This document shows positions 53,523 to 63,359 of a stretch of 64,000 bases of DNA, one piece after another. Below the pieces are notes generated by a model. That model made no database searches, had not been told where the DNA came from, and saw nothing but the letters and a program-made list of their open reading frames with translations. Both the position numbers and the translations under genes were made by a program. Origin of the DNA: AAA164-E04 sp014239995 (GTDB lineage: Bacteria > Verrucomicrobiota > Verrucomicrobiia > Limisphaerales > AAA164-E04). Within the stretch, counting starts at the first letter, position 1; each line of letters starts with the position of its first letter. Where the stretch lies: positions 35,504-99,503 of the forward strand of contig JAQWLM010000121.1 of NCBI GenBank assembly GCA_029247315.1, read 5' to 3'.

Positions 53523-54551
53523 TCAGGTTCGGCTTGAGGAAGCAACTCGTTTCAAAAACTGAAGTTCATGCAAGACACGCCCGGTCCCCTCCGCCACAGC
53601 CGTCAAAGGATCATCGGCAATGTGAACGGGAAGGCCGGTTTCCTCAGCCACAAGACGGTCAATGCCCCTTAACAAGGCACCACCGCCCGCAACCACGATA
53701 CCCCGATCCACGAGATCTGCGGATAGCTCAGGAGGACAGCGTTCCAGTGTGATTCGAATTGATTCCAAAATACTATTCAATGGTTCCTTCAGGGCATCAC
53801 GAACCTCTTCAGAACAAATCGATAATGTTTTGGGAAGCCCGGAGCTTAGGTCCCTTCCTTTGACCTCCATGGTCAACTCCTGCTCCAAAGGAAAAGCCGA
53901 ACCAATGCGGATTTTAATTTCCTCCGCAGTGCGTTCGCCAATCATTAGGTTATAGGCACGCTTCATATGTGCCACAATATTTTCGTCGAATTCATCTCCC
54001 CCGACCCTCAGGCTCCGGGCAAAGACAATCCCAGCCAGTGAAATGATGGCTATTTCACAGGTTCCGCCGCCAATATCGACGATCATGTTTCCAGCGGGCT
54101 CGTGCACGGGCAGACCGACACCTATGGCCGAAGCCATGGGCTGCTCGATGAGGTAGACTTCGCGGGCACCCGCGTGGGTAGCCGAATCCTTGACCGCCCT
54201 TTTTTCAACTTCCGTGATTCCGGAAGGCACCGCGACCACGACACGCGGCGCGATGAGTTTACGGTAGTGCACCTTCTGAATGAAGGAACGCAGCATCGAT
54301 TCAGTGATCTCAAAGTCAGCGATCACCCCATCTTTCATCGGACGAATGGCAACGATGTTGCTGGGGGTACGTCCCAGCATTTCCTTGGCCTCCAAGCCCA
54401 CGGCCAGCACATTTGTTGTCCCTGCCTGAATCGCCACGACAGAGGGTTCCCTTAGTACGATCCCCTGGTCACGAACGTAAACCAACGCGTTCGCTGTACC
54501 CAAATCAATTCCAATATCATTGGAAAACAAGCTCTTAAACTGCGACAACAT
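53523..54551 (-). CDS. mreB: Rod-shape-determining protein MreB
   Basis: The bacterial actin that positions cell-wall synthesis. The 342-residue protein has the actin-fold signatures GIDLGTANALVYV (phosphate 1), VVVAVPSGITEVEKRAV, VDIGGGTCEIAIISL (phosphate 2) and GIVVAGGGALLRGID (adenosine loop). An MreB-type amphipathic N-terminus (MLSQFKSLFSNDI) is present. It is the first gene of mreB-mreC-mreD-mrdA-rodA-RNase E/G, whose presence implies a rod-shaped cell or rod-type elongation. Confidence 0.97.
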   Translation of the reverse strand: MLSQFKSLFSNDIGIDLGTANALVYVRDQGIVLREPSVVAIQAGTTNVLAVGLEAKEMLGRTPSNIVAIRPMKDGVIADFEITESMLRSFIQKVHYRKLIAPRVVVAVPSGITEVEKRAVKDSATHAGAREVYLIEQPMASAIGVGLPVHEPAGNMIVDIGGGTCEIAIISLAGIVFARSLRVGGDEFDENIVAHMKRAYNLMIGERTAEEIKIRIGSAFPLEQELTMEVKGRDLSSGLPKTLSICSEEVRDALKEPLNSILESIRITLERCPPELSADLVDRGIVVAGGGALLRGIDRLVAEETGLPVHIADDPLTAVAEGTGRVLHELQFLKRVASSSRT

Positions 54552-54571
54552 GGGTGTGCTCTAATCGATGC

Positions 54572-54601
54572 AACATAGTAGTAAGAGAAGGATCAGGTCA
54601 A
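54572..54601 (-). promoter_or_regulatory. Candidate promoter of the mre operon
   Basis: On the minus strand TTGACC (54601-54596) and TATGTT (54577-54572) are separated by 18 bases, 21 bases upstream of the mreB start codon. The -10 match is weak. Confidence 0.35.
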
Positions 54602-54809
54602 GCGGATTAAGGATTGTCGACACCCACCCCCCCAAGCGTGGCACGATAAATGAAGATCGGTATCACCACCAAGCGACCTGGGGCGGCACCTGGTGTTAGA
54701 GGGCTTGAGATCCCCGGTTATTTATTTGGCAGAGATCATGAAGGACAAGCACAGATTCCATGCTGGAAAGATGGAATTTTCCCGTGGAAAAACAATGCAA
54801 AGGGCGTGA

Positions 54810-55613
54810 TCAATGGTTGTCCCCATCCAAAAGGCCACCCACAACGCCGCCAAGAATCGAACCTTCTCCCCGTCCCTTGCCACCCGCCTGTGGCGCGTAG
54901 GCAAGCACACGTCCTGCCAGACGGCTGAAGGGCAGGGATTGGAGCCAGACCTTTCCTGGTCCCTTGAGAGTCGCAAAGAACAAGCCTTCCCCCCCGAAAA
55001 CAGCCGATTTGATGTTTCCCACATACTGGACGTCGAAATCAACGGTCGGTTGGTAGGCAACCACGCAGCCTGTATCAACACGCAAGGTCTCACCAATGTG
55101 TAGCTCTCGCTCATAAATGGTGCCCCCAGCGTGTATGAAGGCCCAGCCATCGCCCTGGAGTCGCTGCATAATGAAACCCTCTCCACCGAAAAGACCTCGA
55201 GCGATCTTCTTCTGGAAGGCGATACTGATGCTGACACCTTTGGCGGCACAGAGAAAAGCATCTTTCTGGGCAATCATCTCCCCACCCATTTCGGCAAGGT
55301 GCATGGGAATGATTTTACCTGGGTATGGCGAACCGAAGGCCACTTTTTCCTTTCCCATTCCCTGATTGTGAAAAACCGTCATGAAGAGGGATTCACCCGT
55401 CAGCAGTCGTTTTCCGGCATTCATGATGGATCCAAAAAAACTGGATTTCTCGCTGGATCCATCTCCAAATATAGTCTCCATCTGGATATCCTGATCCATG
55501 AACATCATCCCACCCGCTTCGGCCACAACGGCTTCCTGAGGATCCAGTTCAATCTCTACGAACTGCATTTCATTTCCATAAATGTGGTAATCCACTTCAT
55601 GCATATCAGTCAT
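54810..55613 (-). CDS. AIM24/TIGR00266-family protein
   Basis: A 267-residue beta-rich protein of the TIGR00266 (AIM24) family. Typical phrases are YHIYGNEMQFVEIELDPQEAVVAEAGGMMFMDQDI near the start, FFGSIMNAGKRLLTGESLFMTVF, and GGEGFIMQRLQGDGWAFIHAGGTIYE in the middle. The C-terminal VFGGEGLFFATLKGPGKVWLQSLPFSRLAGRV is a hallmark. The family has no established biochemical activity in bacteria. It lies downstream of a Gfo/Idh/MocA gene and upstream of nothing on its own strand until mreB; about 260 bases separate it from mreB, with no gene visible there. Confidence 0.87.
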   Translation of the reverse strand: MTDMHEVDYHIYGNEMQFVEIELDPQEAVVAEAGGMMFMDQDIQMETIFGDGSSEKSSFFGSIMNAGKRLLTGESLFMTVFHNQGMGKEKVAFGSPYPGKIIPMHLAEMGGEMIAQKDAFLCAAKGVSISIAFQKKIARGLFGGEGFIMQRLQGDGWAFIHAGGTIYERELHIGETLRVDTGCVVAYQPTVDFDVQYVGNIKSAVFGGEGLFFATLKGPGKVWLQSLPFSRLAGRVLAYAPQAGGKGRGEGSILGGVVGGLLDGDNH

Positions 55614-55790
55614 GTATTCTATTTTCTAGAGCAGTTTCAGCAAAAAATCCCTCCTCATTTTTCGAGAACTTAAAACGTCATCGAGCGATGCCAGATGGCC
55701 CTGTTTCAGTTTTTGAAGGTAATCAGGTGGTTCTACGCAACAGATATACGAAACATTGACCAGCCCTTGTGCCTGGAGCAAAAGACCGTT

Positions 55791-57104
55791 TCAAAGGCTC
55801 CAACCTTCACGGTAGGTACGCTTGATAAAGGCATCGGCTTCCGGGGCATTGCTTGCCCGCAGGTTTTGAGCGTCCCATAGGATCTTTTTTCCGGTTCGAA
55901 TCGCAACATTACCAAGCAGCACGACCTCTGAGAAAGGACCCGACCGGCTGAAATTGGAGAGCGGTTGGTCTGGCTTGCCATCACGAATGGCATCCAGCCA
56001 CTCCTGGTCCTCGTTTTTGACACGAGGAATGGTTTTGGGAATTTCAGTGGTGTTTGCCATGACACCATTGGCCTTGATCAACCAGTTGGTGTTACCACGG
56101 TTAAAGTAAAGATTACCCTTGCTGCCAACCAGCACGGCCCCATATTTGGAAATATCCTCCCCATTGATGACATCGGGAGGTGGATAATGCTGCTGACCGT
56201 TTTTCTTGCCATCGTACCAAACAAATTTGACGGGGGGTTTCTTGCCTCGTTTCGGAAATTGATAGGTAACAATCGAGGAAGTAGGAGGGGATTCATCCGT
56301 CATACCCTCCTGCTCGGCTTCCACAGAGTCAGGAGCCCCCAATTCAAGTGACCAGTAGGCCATGTCCATGATGTGACAGGCCATATCTCCCAAGGCCCCA
56401 GTCCCGAAATCCCAGTAGCCGCGCCATTTGAAAGGAGCGTAATCGGGATGATAGGGACGCCACGGGGCAGGTCCCAAAAACAGATCCCAGTCCAAAGTGT
56501 TTGGCACCTTGTGTTCGCCACTCGGACGATGCACCCCCTGTGGCCAGATCGGCCGATTGGTCCACATGTGTGCCTCTGTCACGTCGCCAATGATACCAGC
56601 CTGAACCAATTCGACGGCACGCCTTATTGGCTCACCGGCATGAGCCTGGTTGCCCATTTGAGTCACAACACCATTGGCTCGAGCAACCTGTGTCATCACA
56701 CGTGCCTCATGGACTGAATGCGTCAGGGGCTTCTGGCAGTAACAGTGCTTGCCCATTTTCATGGCCATCACGGCAGCCACCGCATGGGTATGATCGGGGG
56801 TACTCACGGTGACGGCATCAATGTCTTTCTGCTTTTCGAGCATGATGCGAAAATCCTTGTAACGCTTTGCCTTGGGAAATTTCCTGTAGGTCTCCCCAGC
56901 CCGGGAATCGTCCACATCACATAGCGCAACGATCTCGGCTCCTGCGCGTGCACTGTCATTGATTTCGCCGCGTCCCTTGCCCCCCACACCAATACCTGCC
57001 ACGCAAATACGTTCATTGGCTCCAAAAACACGGCTGGGAAAAAAGTTGAAGGCAAAGGCTGTGGCAGCACTCCGGCCCATGAATTGTCTACGTGTATGTC
57101 TCAT
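55791..57104 (-). CDS. Gfo/Idh/MocA family oxidoreductase with TAT signal
   Basis: A second family member, 437 residues from the ATG at 57104 (the frame also has a GTG at 57113). The twin-arginine signal is HTRRQFMGRSAATAFAF, so export in folded form is likely. The Rossmann motif is VAGIGVGGKGRGE. The motif usually read E-K-P is C-Q-K-P-L here (CYCQKPLTHS), a substitution that I recall from a subgroup in Planctomycetes and Verrucomicrobia. The middle has TLDWDLFLGPAPWRPYHPDYAPFKWRGYWDFGTGALGDMACH, also typical of the subgroup. Its substrate is unknown. Confidence 0.9.
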   Translation of the reverse strand: MRHTRRQFMGRSAATAFAFNFFPSRVFGANERICVAGIGVGGKGRGEINDSARAGAEIVALCDVDDSRAGETYRKFPKAKRYKDFRIMLEKQKDIDAVTVSTPDHTHAVAAVMAMKMGKHCYCQKPLTHSVHEARVMTQVARANGVVTQMGNQAHAGEPIRRAVELVQAGIIGDVTEAHMWTNRPIWPQGVHRPSGEHKVPNTLDWDLFLGPAPWRPYHPDYAPFKWRGYWDFGTGALGDMACHIMDMAYWSLELGAPDSVEAEQEGMTDESPPTSSIVTYQFPKRGKKPPVKFVWYDGKKNGQQHYPPPDVINGEDISKYGAVLVGSKGNLYFNRGNTNWLIKANGVMANTTEIPKTIPRVKNEDQEWLDAIRDGKPDQPLSNFSRSGPFSEVVLLGNVAIRTGKKILWDAQNLRASNAPEADAFIKRTYREGWSL

Positions 57105-57239
57105 GTGATGCACCTCTAGCTGGATGTTATGTTGTTTACTCTTACAACATCCTCCCTGCCTGGAGGACTTGCTGCAAGGATATTCATGCTTGGAGTCGCA
57201 CCCTTGGAGACGGTATGGGCTTCAAAGAACGACTTCTCT

Positions 57240-57267
57240 TTGCAAACAAGAAGTCATCCCGTAATAT
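57240..57267 (+). promoter_or_regulatory. Candidate promoter of trxB
   Basis: TTGCAA (57240-57245) and TAATAT (57262-57267) are separated by 16 bases. The predicted transcript would have only a short leader before the trxB ATG at 57282. Confidence 0.35.
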
Positions 57268-57281
57268 TGTGGGTAGAAGAT

Positions 57282-58205
57282 ATGGAAAATGTAGTCATTA
57301 TTGGAACCGGTTGCGCGGGATTGACCGCCGCCATCTACAGCGCACGAGCCAACCTGAACCCATTGGTGCTCACCGGCAGCATGCCAGGTGGACTCCTGAC
57401 CACCACCAGTATCGTCGAAAACTTTCCTGGATTCCCCGAGGGCATCAATGGGTTTGAAATGATGCAATGCATGCAAAAACAAGCCGAACGTTTTGGAGCG
57501 CGCATCCAGTTTGGCACCGTTGAATCGACGGATCTTTCGGGAAAACATGCGAAACTTCGCATCGACGGCAAGGAGCTGGAAACCCAGACATTGATCATAG
57601 CCACCGGCGCAGGCCACCGTCATCTGGGCATTGACAGTGAGCAAAAACTCGAAAACAAGGGTGTCACCTATTGTGCCACCTGTGATGGCGCCCTTCCCAT
57701 GTTTCGCGACAAACCCCTGGTGGTGGTCGGTGGGGGGGACTCGGCCTGCGAGGAAGCAACCTACCTGACACGCTTTGCTTCCAAGGTTTACATGGTACAT
57801 CGCCGTGATGCATTACGCGCCAGCAAGATCATGGCACAAAGGGCCATGCAGCATGAGAAAATCGAGATGGTATGGGACTCCGTGGTAACGGATATCCACG
57901 GGGTTGAGGAGGACACTGTCACTGGCGTACAACTGCAAAACCATAAAACGGGGGAGGCCTCGCGCCTGGACTGTGATGGCGTCTTCATCGCCATCGGCCA
58001 TGTGCCGAATACCCAGATTTTCAAGGGACAGATCGACATGGATGATGCAGGCTACATCCTGCCCAGGGAAGGCAGCAAGACCTCTGTAGACGGGGTTTTC
58101 GTAGCAGGGGATTGTGCCGATCAGGTTTATCGGCAGGCGATCACTGCGGCCGGGATGGGCTGCATGGCAGCCATTGACGCCGAACGGTATCTGGGGACTC
58201 CCTAG
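57282..58205 (+). CDS. trxB: Thioredoxin reductase
   Basis: TrxB passes electrons from NADPH through FAD to thioredoxin. The ATG at 57282 places the FAD-binding loop IIGTGCAGLTAAIYSARA at the N-terminus; the upstream frame from 57129 adds 51 residues unlike the family. The redox-active pair is Cys131-Ala-Thr-Cys134 in YCATCDGALP. The NADPH loop VVGGGDSACEEATYL and the C-terminal FAD motif GVFVAGDCADQVYRQAITAAGMG are intact. The gene is divergent from the Gfo/Idh/MocA gene. Confidence 0.95.
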   Translation: MENVVIIGTGCAGLTAAIYSARANLNPLVLTGSMPGGLLTTTSIVENFPGFPEGINGFEMMQCMQKQAERFGARIQFGTVESTDLSGKHAKLRIDGKELETQTLIIATGAGHRHLGIDSEQKLENKGVTYCATCDGALPMFRDKPLVVVGGGDSACEEATYLTRFASKVYMVHRRDALRASKIMAQRAMQHEKIEMVWDSVVTDIHGVEEDTVTGVQLQNHKTGEASRLDCDGVFIAIGHVPNTQIFKGQIDMDDAGYILPREGSKTSVDGVFVAGDCADQVYRQAITAAGMGCMAAIDAERYLGTP

Positions 58206-58232
58206 GCCTGCGGAGGTGCAGCTTGTGGACTA

Positions 58233-59864
58233 CTACTCCAACCCGGTCGCGGCCTGCGACAACACTGAGAAATCGGCAAATGCCAGGTAGAGAAGCAGCA
58301 CCGCGATGGCCAGTGTCAATCCCATGGGCATGGCCCATTTCCAAGGCGTCAGGTCCACATCCCCGGAATGCCTGTGTTCCCATGGCTCCGGAAGGGGGGC
58401 CACAAGCCGACTGGCTATCATGATGAGGATCAGGAACACAAATACCGCACCTAGGAAATGGAACTCATGCATCGCCTCAACCTGCTTTGACAAAGCCGGA
58501 ACAAAATATCCCAATGCGATACTGATGAAACCCACGACCAAGGCAAGATTCGCGCCCCAGGCAGGTATACGCCTGTTGAAAATACCCAGAAATACGACCG
58601 AAAAGATCGGGATAAAATACAAACCATTCATCTTCTGAAGGTAGGCAAAAATACTATCGTTACCCGCCAGGAAGGGCGCCGTGATCATGGCAATCAACGC
58701 CACCATGACACCGAAGTACTTGCCCCCCCGGATCACATCCGCATCCTCCACCTGTCCCCTCCGAAAGTGGGGGTATATTCCCAGGCTGAAAAGAGTCGCC
58801 GTGCTGTTGAGCGCTGAGTTGAAAGAACTGAGAATGGCACCCACCATGACAGCAGCAAAAAAACCGGCAAGCCAAGGGGGCAACACATTGCGCACCAGCG
58901 TGCCATAAGCGTCATCAGGCTTGAGCTCCTGCCCGACGTATAGGTGAAAGGCAATGATCCCGGGCAACACAAGGATGATGGGGGCCAGCACCTTGAAAAG
59001 GCCTGCCATCAGGACTCCCTTCTGGCCCTCCTTCAACGAAGTCGCCCCAAAAGTGCGCTGGATGATTTGCTGATTCGTGCACCAGTAAAAAAGATTCAGG
59101 AGGAGCACACCCGTAAAAAGGGTGGAAAAGGGCACGGATGAATCAGGCCCCCCCAGCGAGTTGAACTTTTCCGGGTGTGCAGTCTTCATCTCGCCCAGCG
59201 CAGCAAAGAGACCCTGATCACTCACAGCAGAGAGACCGAAGTAGGTGATCAGGATACCTCCCACCAGCAGTCCAAGGCCGTTGAGGGTATCGGAGACGGC
59301 CACCGAGCGCAGTCCTCCGAAGATCGCATAGATGGATCCAATGATTCCAATCAACCATACTGTCGTGGTAAGGATCACTGTATCCGACTGAATGCCTGTC
59401 AACGCCTTTAGATCCAAAATCCCGCCAAGACCCTTGGCCCCAGTGTAAAGGATGATGGGTAGAAGGATCCCTGCATAGGCCAGAATGAAAATAATACTGG
59501 TGATCGAACGTGTGGTGGCATTGTAGCGCTCCTCCAGAAACTGCGGCACGGTCGCAATCCCACTGCGCAGGTATTTGGGGAGAAAAAAGAGCGCCATGAA
59601 AACCAACGAAAGCCCGGCAATCACCTCCCACGCCATCACAGCAATGCCGTCCTTGAAGGCGGCGCCGTTGAGCCCGACCAGCTGCTCCGTCGAGAGATTG
59701 GTCAGCAGGAGAGATCCGGCGATGAACCCTCCTGTCAGCGAACGGCCTGCCAAAAAATAACTCTCCGAGGTGGCTTGGTTTTTTCCTCGTGTGATGCGCC
59801 AGGTTAGAAAACCGACCAGGCCCGTAAAACTCACAAAGGACAATATAGTGACAAGAGACATCAT
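58233..59864 (-). CDS. Sodium:solute symporter, SSS (SLC5) family
   Basis: A polytopic transporter of 543 residues from the ATG at 59864, with about 14 transmembrane segments; a TTG 60 bases upstream opens the longer frame. The N-terminal block FLAGRSLTGGFIAGSLLLTNLSTEQLVGLNGAAFKDG strongly resembles the SSS subgroup that includes E. coli YidK. Other blocks are the symporter-type repeat (VSFTGLVGFLTWRIT) and SSFNSALNSTATLFS. It imports a sugar or other small solute with sodium; the substrate is not evident. The sodium coupling is an inference from the family. Confidence 0.88.
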   Translation of the reverse strand: MMSLVTILSFVSFTGLVGFLTWRITRGKNQATSESYFLAGRSLTGGFIAGSLLLTNLSTEQLVGLNGAAFKDGIAVMAWEVIAGLSLVFMALFFLPKYLRSGIATVPQFLEERYNATTRSITSIIFILAYAGILLPIILYTGAKGLGGILDLKALTGIQSDTVILTTTVWLIGIIGSIYAIFGGLRSVAVSDTLNGLGLLVGGILITYFGLSAVSDQGLFAALGEMKTAHPEKFNSLGGPDSSVPFSTLFTGVLLLNLFYWCTNQQIIQRTFGATSLKEGQKGVLMAGLFKVLAPIILVLPGIIAFHLYVGQELKPDDAYGTLVRNVLPPWLAGFFAAVMVGAILSSFNSALNSTATLFSLGIYPHFRRGQVEDADVIRGGKYFGVMVALIAMITAPFLAGNDSIFAYLQKMNGLYFIPIFSVVFLGIFNRRIPAWGANLALVVGFISIALGYFVPALSKQVEAMHEFHFLGAVFVFLILIMIASRLVAPLPEPWEHRHSGDVDLTPWKWAMPMGLTLAIAVLLLYLAFADFSVLSQAATGLE

Positions 59865-59988
59865 GATAGTTTGCTTGGTTTGACCATCAGCATCGATGGT
59901 TTTGCAAGGTGGATTCAAGGCCAAAGTCTTATTTCATATTCAACCATTGCCCGCTCATGCCGTTTCTGTTAGCGATGGATGAGTCATT

Positions 59989-62565
59989 GTGACTGCTGAG
60001 ACTAAGCTGAATATGCATGCTTTTTCGCACACTAAGACCGATCATACCGTACGCGTGGACGGAAAATTTTTCTGCCAAGCTGACCATTACTGGCCCTTAC
60101 GGGGACTGGCATATGGCCCCTTAGTGAACAGGAAAACCCCTACGGGCTTTGCACCTGAAGCGCAAACCAGAGCGGATTTTGAACAAATCCGAGATGCGGG
60201 TGTGAACACCCTCCGCGTCTACGAAGTACCCCCAATGTGGTTCATGGATCTTGCCGAAGAAAAGGCATTAAAACTCTGGATAGATATTCCCTGGAACCAA
60301 CAGCATCTGTTTCTTGAAAATGCCACCGAGCAACGTTTACTCAGGAAGAGGATGGCCCTGACGCTGCAGGCATTCAAAGCTCACCCTGCCCTCATGGCCA
60401 TCTGCATCGGCAATGAGATTCCCTCTGAATTGATTCGATGGCAGGGTGTGAAAAAAGTCACATGTTTTCTCGACGAATTGGCTGATCAAGTCCACCAGAT
60501 ACACCCGCAGGTGCTTTGCACCTATGGCAATTACCCGCCAACGGAATACCTGCAACCCAAGGAGATTGACTTTGTAACCTTCAACATTTACCTGCACGAT
60601 CCTGCTTGCTTGGACCGCTACCTGGCACGACTCCAACTCATCGCCAACGGAAAGCCTCTGGTGGTAGGCGAGTTCGGCATGGATACCTTATCAGAAGGAA
60701 AAGAGGCACAGGCCACCTATTTGAAGGACCAGCTCAGGGTCATGGACCAAAATGCCTGTGCAGGCTCGGTCGTGTTCAGTTTCACTGATGAGTGGTACAA
60801 GGACGGTCGCATCGTTTCTGATTGGGCCTTTGGCGTTACCCAGGCGGATCGAACGCCCAAGCCATCCTTTGAAGCGCTCAGATCCCATTATGACTCGGAG
60901 CAGTCGGTCCTGACAAATGTTCCATTGGTATCTGTCATTGTAGCGGCCTATAATGGCGGGAAAACCCTGACAGCATGTCTCAAATCTCTGGAGACACTCG
61001 ATTACCCAAACTACGAGGTCCTGGTGATCAACGATGGCTCCACCGATGACACTCTGGCCATCGCCGCTTCATTTTCAAGCGTTACCTGCATTGACCTTGG
61101 AAGTAACCGAGGGCTCTCCGCCGCCCGTAATGCCGGCATCAAGGCAGCCAAGGGCGCTATCGTTGCCTTCACGGATGCCGATTGTCAGGCGGATGCAAGG
61201 TGGCTTCATTATCTTGTTGCCTCCTTTGAGAAACACGATTGGTCGGCCGTGGGTGGTCCCAATCTTTTACCAAGAGGAGACGGTCCCGTCGCTGCAGCAG
61301 TCATGATGACTCCTGGAGGTCCATCGCACGTCATGCTGAGCGACCAGATCGCCGAACATATCCCTGGATGCAACATGGCATTTCGCTCAGAGGCCTTGAA
61401 AAAAGTGGGAGGGTTTGACCCTCAATTTCGGGTAGCAGGTGATGATGTCGACCTTTGCTGGCGACTGCTGAAGCGCTCCATGGTCATTGGATTTGCTCCC
61501 GGGGCATTTGTCTGGCACCACCGAAGGCCAACCATTGCAGCATTCGTGGGCCAACAATTGGGTTACGGGAGAGCCGAGTCCCTTCTTTGCCGTAAATTCC
61601 CATCCATGTTCAATATGCAGGGAGATCACGTCTGGAGGGGGCGCATTTATGACACACGTCCACAGGAGCATGCCCTTCATATTCCCAAGGTATATCACGG
61701 ACTCTACGGTATGGGAGCCTTTCAGCCCCTCTACGGCTTACCACCCTCGCGCTTGTCCGCACTCTTGACCTCAGTAGATTACCACCTCCAAACCACCTTG
61801 CCTCTGCTCATCGCAGGCACAGGCTTCCCCTGGCTGGCTGGCTTGGCATGCATCAATTTGGTCATCACCATCCTGGTGGCTGGAGCCAATGGATTTCACG
61901 CCCCCATTACCAGCAAGCGACGCCGCTGGTGGAGTCGCGGACTCCTGATGGGCTTGTACCTTTTGCAACCTTTTTCTCGAAGCTTTGCCCGCCTGGAGCA
62001 ATGGATGTGCATGCGAGGCACAGGGAATCCTTCCAAGGGGAGATTGGAGGCCTTGTCCAGAACCTATGCCGGGGATCGCTTGGACAAGGCAGTCTTTTGG
62101 AATATAAAAGATACTGGACGTCCCGCATTTTTCGCACTGTTGAAATCCCGCCTTGCCAAAGCTGGATGGCACGTCTCACTGAACAATGCCTGGGCCACCT
62201 ATGATGCGTGGATGCCCGGAGGATGGTGCTTCGACCTGCAGATCCATTCTGTTGAGGAATTTTTCAAGGATCCTGGACGGTGCGTTTCATTGCGCACGCA
62301 ACCCGTTCCCACTTTCATGGCCCATACTGCATGGCTGGGACTTCTCGGCCTGACAATAGGGCTTTGCGGCATCATGGGGTTGACGGGATGGTATCTTGCC
62401 ATTTTAGTCATACTTTGGGCCACGTCATGGTTTGCTTATCGGCAATTGCGCCAGAAACTATTGGCAAAATGTCTGGCGGAACTGATCGAAACAGCGGAAA
62501 CACTCGATTGGTCGCTTTTGACCACAGAGGATAACATGGCGAAAAAAGACGAAGAAGGCGCATGA
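59989..62565 (+). CDS. Fusion of a glycoside hydrolase-like TIM barrel and a GT2 glycosyltransferase with membrane segments
   Basis: The 858-residue protein starts at GTG 59989, or at an in-frame ATG at 60013. Residues 15-300 form a TIM-barrel resembling GH2-type glycosidases. The acid/base candidate is the Glu in ICIGNEIPSE near residue 142, and the nucleophile candidate is the Glu in VVGEFGMD near residue 228, the pair expected for clan A. Residues 306-530 are a GT2 domain: VSVIVAAYNGGKTLTACLKSL, VINDGSTDDT, TDADCQADARW (metal-binding DxD) and GDDVDLCWRLLKRS. Hydrophobic segments follow near 598-630, 655-670 and 775-812, so the GT probably works at the membrane. It stops 4 bases into thyA. 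Confidence 0.85.
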   Translation: MTAETKLNMHAFSHTKTDHTVRVDGKFFCQADHYWPLRGLAYGPLVNRKTPTGFAPEAQTRADFEQIRDAGVNTLRVYEVPPMWFMDLAEEKALKLWIDIPWNQQHLFLENATEQRLLRKRMALTLQAFKAHPALMAICIGNEIPSELIRWQGVKKVTCFLDELADQVHQIHPQVLCTYGNYPPTEYLQPKEIDFVTFNIYLHDPACLDRYLARLQLIANGKPLVVGEFGMDTLSEGKEAQATYLKDQLRVMDQNACAGSVVFSFTDEWYKDGRIVSDWAFGVTQADRTPKPSFEALRSHYDSEQSVLTNVPLVSVIVAAYNGGKTLTACLKSLETLDYPNYEVLVINDGSTDDTLAIAASFSSVTCIDLGSNRGLSAARNAGIKAAKGAIVAFTDADCQADARWLHYLVASFEKHDWSAVGGPNLLPRGDGPVAAAVMMTPGGPSHVMLSDQIAEHIPGCNMAFRSEALKKVGGFDPQFRVAGDDVDLCWRLLKRSMVIGFAPGAFVWHHRRPTIAAFVGQQLGYGRAESLLCRKFPSMFNMQGDHVWRGRIYDTRPQEHALHIPKVYHGLYGMGAFQPLYGLPPSRLSALLTSVDYHLQTTLPLLIAGTGFPWLAGLACINLVITILVAGANGFHAPITSKRRRWWSRGLLMGLYLLQPFSRSFARLEQWMCMRGTGNPSKGRLEALSRTYAGDRLDKAVFWNIKDTGRPAFFALLKSRLAKAGWHVSLNNAWATYDAWMPGGWCFDLQIHSVEEFFKDPGRCVSLRTQPVPTFMAHTAWLGLLGLTIGLCGIMGLTGWYLAILVILWATSWFAYRQLRQKLLAKCLAELIETAETLDWSLLTTEDNMAKKDEEGA

Positions 62566-63356
62566 AACAATACCTGGATTTAATTCAACTTGTCCTCGAG
62601 GAGGGCAGAAAAAAGACGGACCGAACAGGTACCGGAACCCTTGCAATTTTCGGGGCACAAGCCCGCTTCCCACTGCAGGAAACCTTCCCACTGCTGACCA
62701 CCAAGAAGCTCCACCTGCGCAGCATCATTCACGAACTCCTTTGGTTCCTGAAGGGTGATACAAACACTGGTTACCTGAATGCGCACGGCGTATCCATATG
62801 GGATGAGTGGGCCGATGCAAATGGAAATTTGGGACGCGTTTACGGAGCGCAATGGTGCGACTGGCGCACTCCCCATGACACATCCATCAACCAGATTGAT
62901 CAGGTGATCCGCGATATTAAGCAAACACCCGATAGTCGACGCCTGGTGGTATCCGCCTGGAACGTTGGTGAAATCGACCAGATGGCATTGGCCCCATGCC
63001 ATGCCCTCTTTCAGTTTTTTGTGCAAGGGGGGGAACTCAGCTGTCAACTTTACCAACGCAGTGCCGATTTATTCCTGGGAGTTCCCTTCAATATCGCGTC
63101 CTACGCGCTCCTGACCCTCATGGTGGCACAGGTATGCGGATTAAAGCCCGGAACCTTTGTGCATACCTTCGGGGACCTGCACCTTTACTCCAATCATCTG
63201 GAACAAGCACGACTGCAACTGACACGCGAACCACGCGCATTGCCCAAAATGGTCCTGAATCCGGACATCAAAGATATCCGTGGATTTCGATTCGAGGATT
63301 TCTCGTTGGAGGAATACGACCCATATCCCGGTATCAAGGCTCCCATTGCCGTTTGA
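62562..63356 (+). CDS. thyA: Thymidylate synthase
   Basis: ThyA methylates dUMP to dTMP using methylene-tetrahydrofolate and yields dihydrofolate. The 264-residue length is exactly typical. The catalytic cysteine is Cys146 in LAPCHALFQFFV, as in E. coli. Other conserved blocks are RTGTGTLAIFGAQARF, IIHELLWFLKGDTN, YQRSADLFLGVPFNIASYALL and HTFGDLHLYSNH. Its ATG overlaps the end of the glycosidase-glycosyltransferase gene by four bases (ATGA). folA follows after three bases, a classical arrangement because DHFR recycles the product. Confidence 0.97.
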   Translation: MKQYLDLIQLVLEEGRKKTDRTGTGTLAIFGAQARFPLQETFPLLTTKKLHLRSIIHELLWFLKGDTNTGYLNAHGVSIWDEWADANGNLGRVYGAQWCDWRTPHDTSINQIDQVIRDIKQTPDSRRLVVSAWNVGEIDQMALAPCHALFQFFVQGGELSCQLYQRSADLFLGVPFNIASYALLTLMVAQVCGLKPGTFVHTFGDLHLYSNHLEQARLQLTREPRALPKMVLNPDIKDIRGFRFEDFSLEEYDPYPGIKAPIAV

Positions 63357-63359
63357 GCC

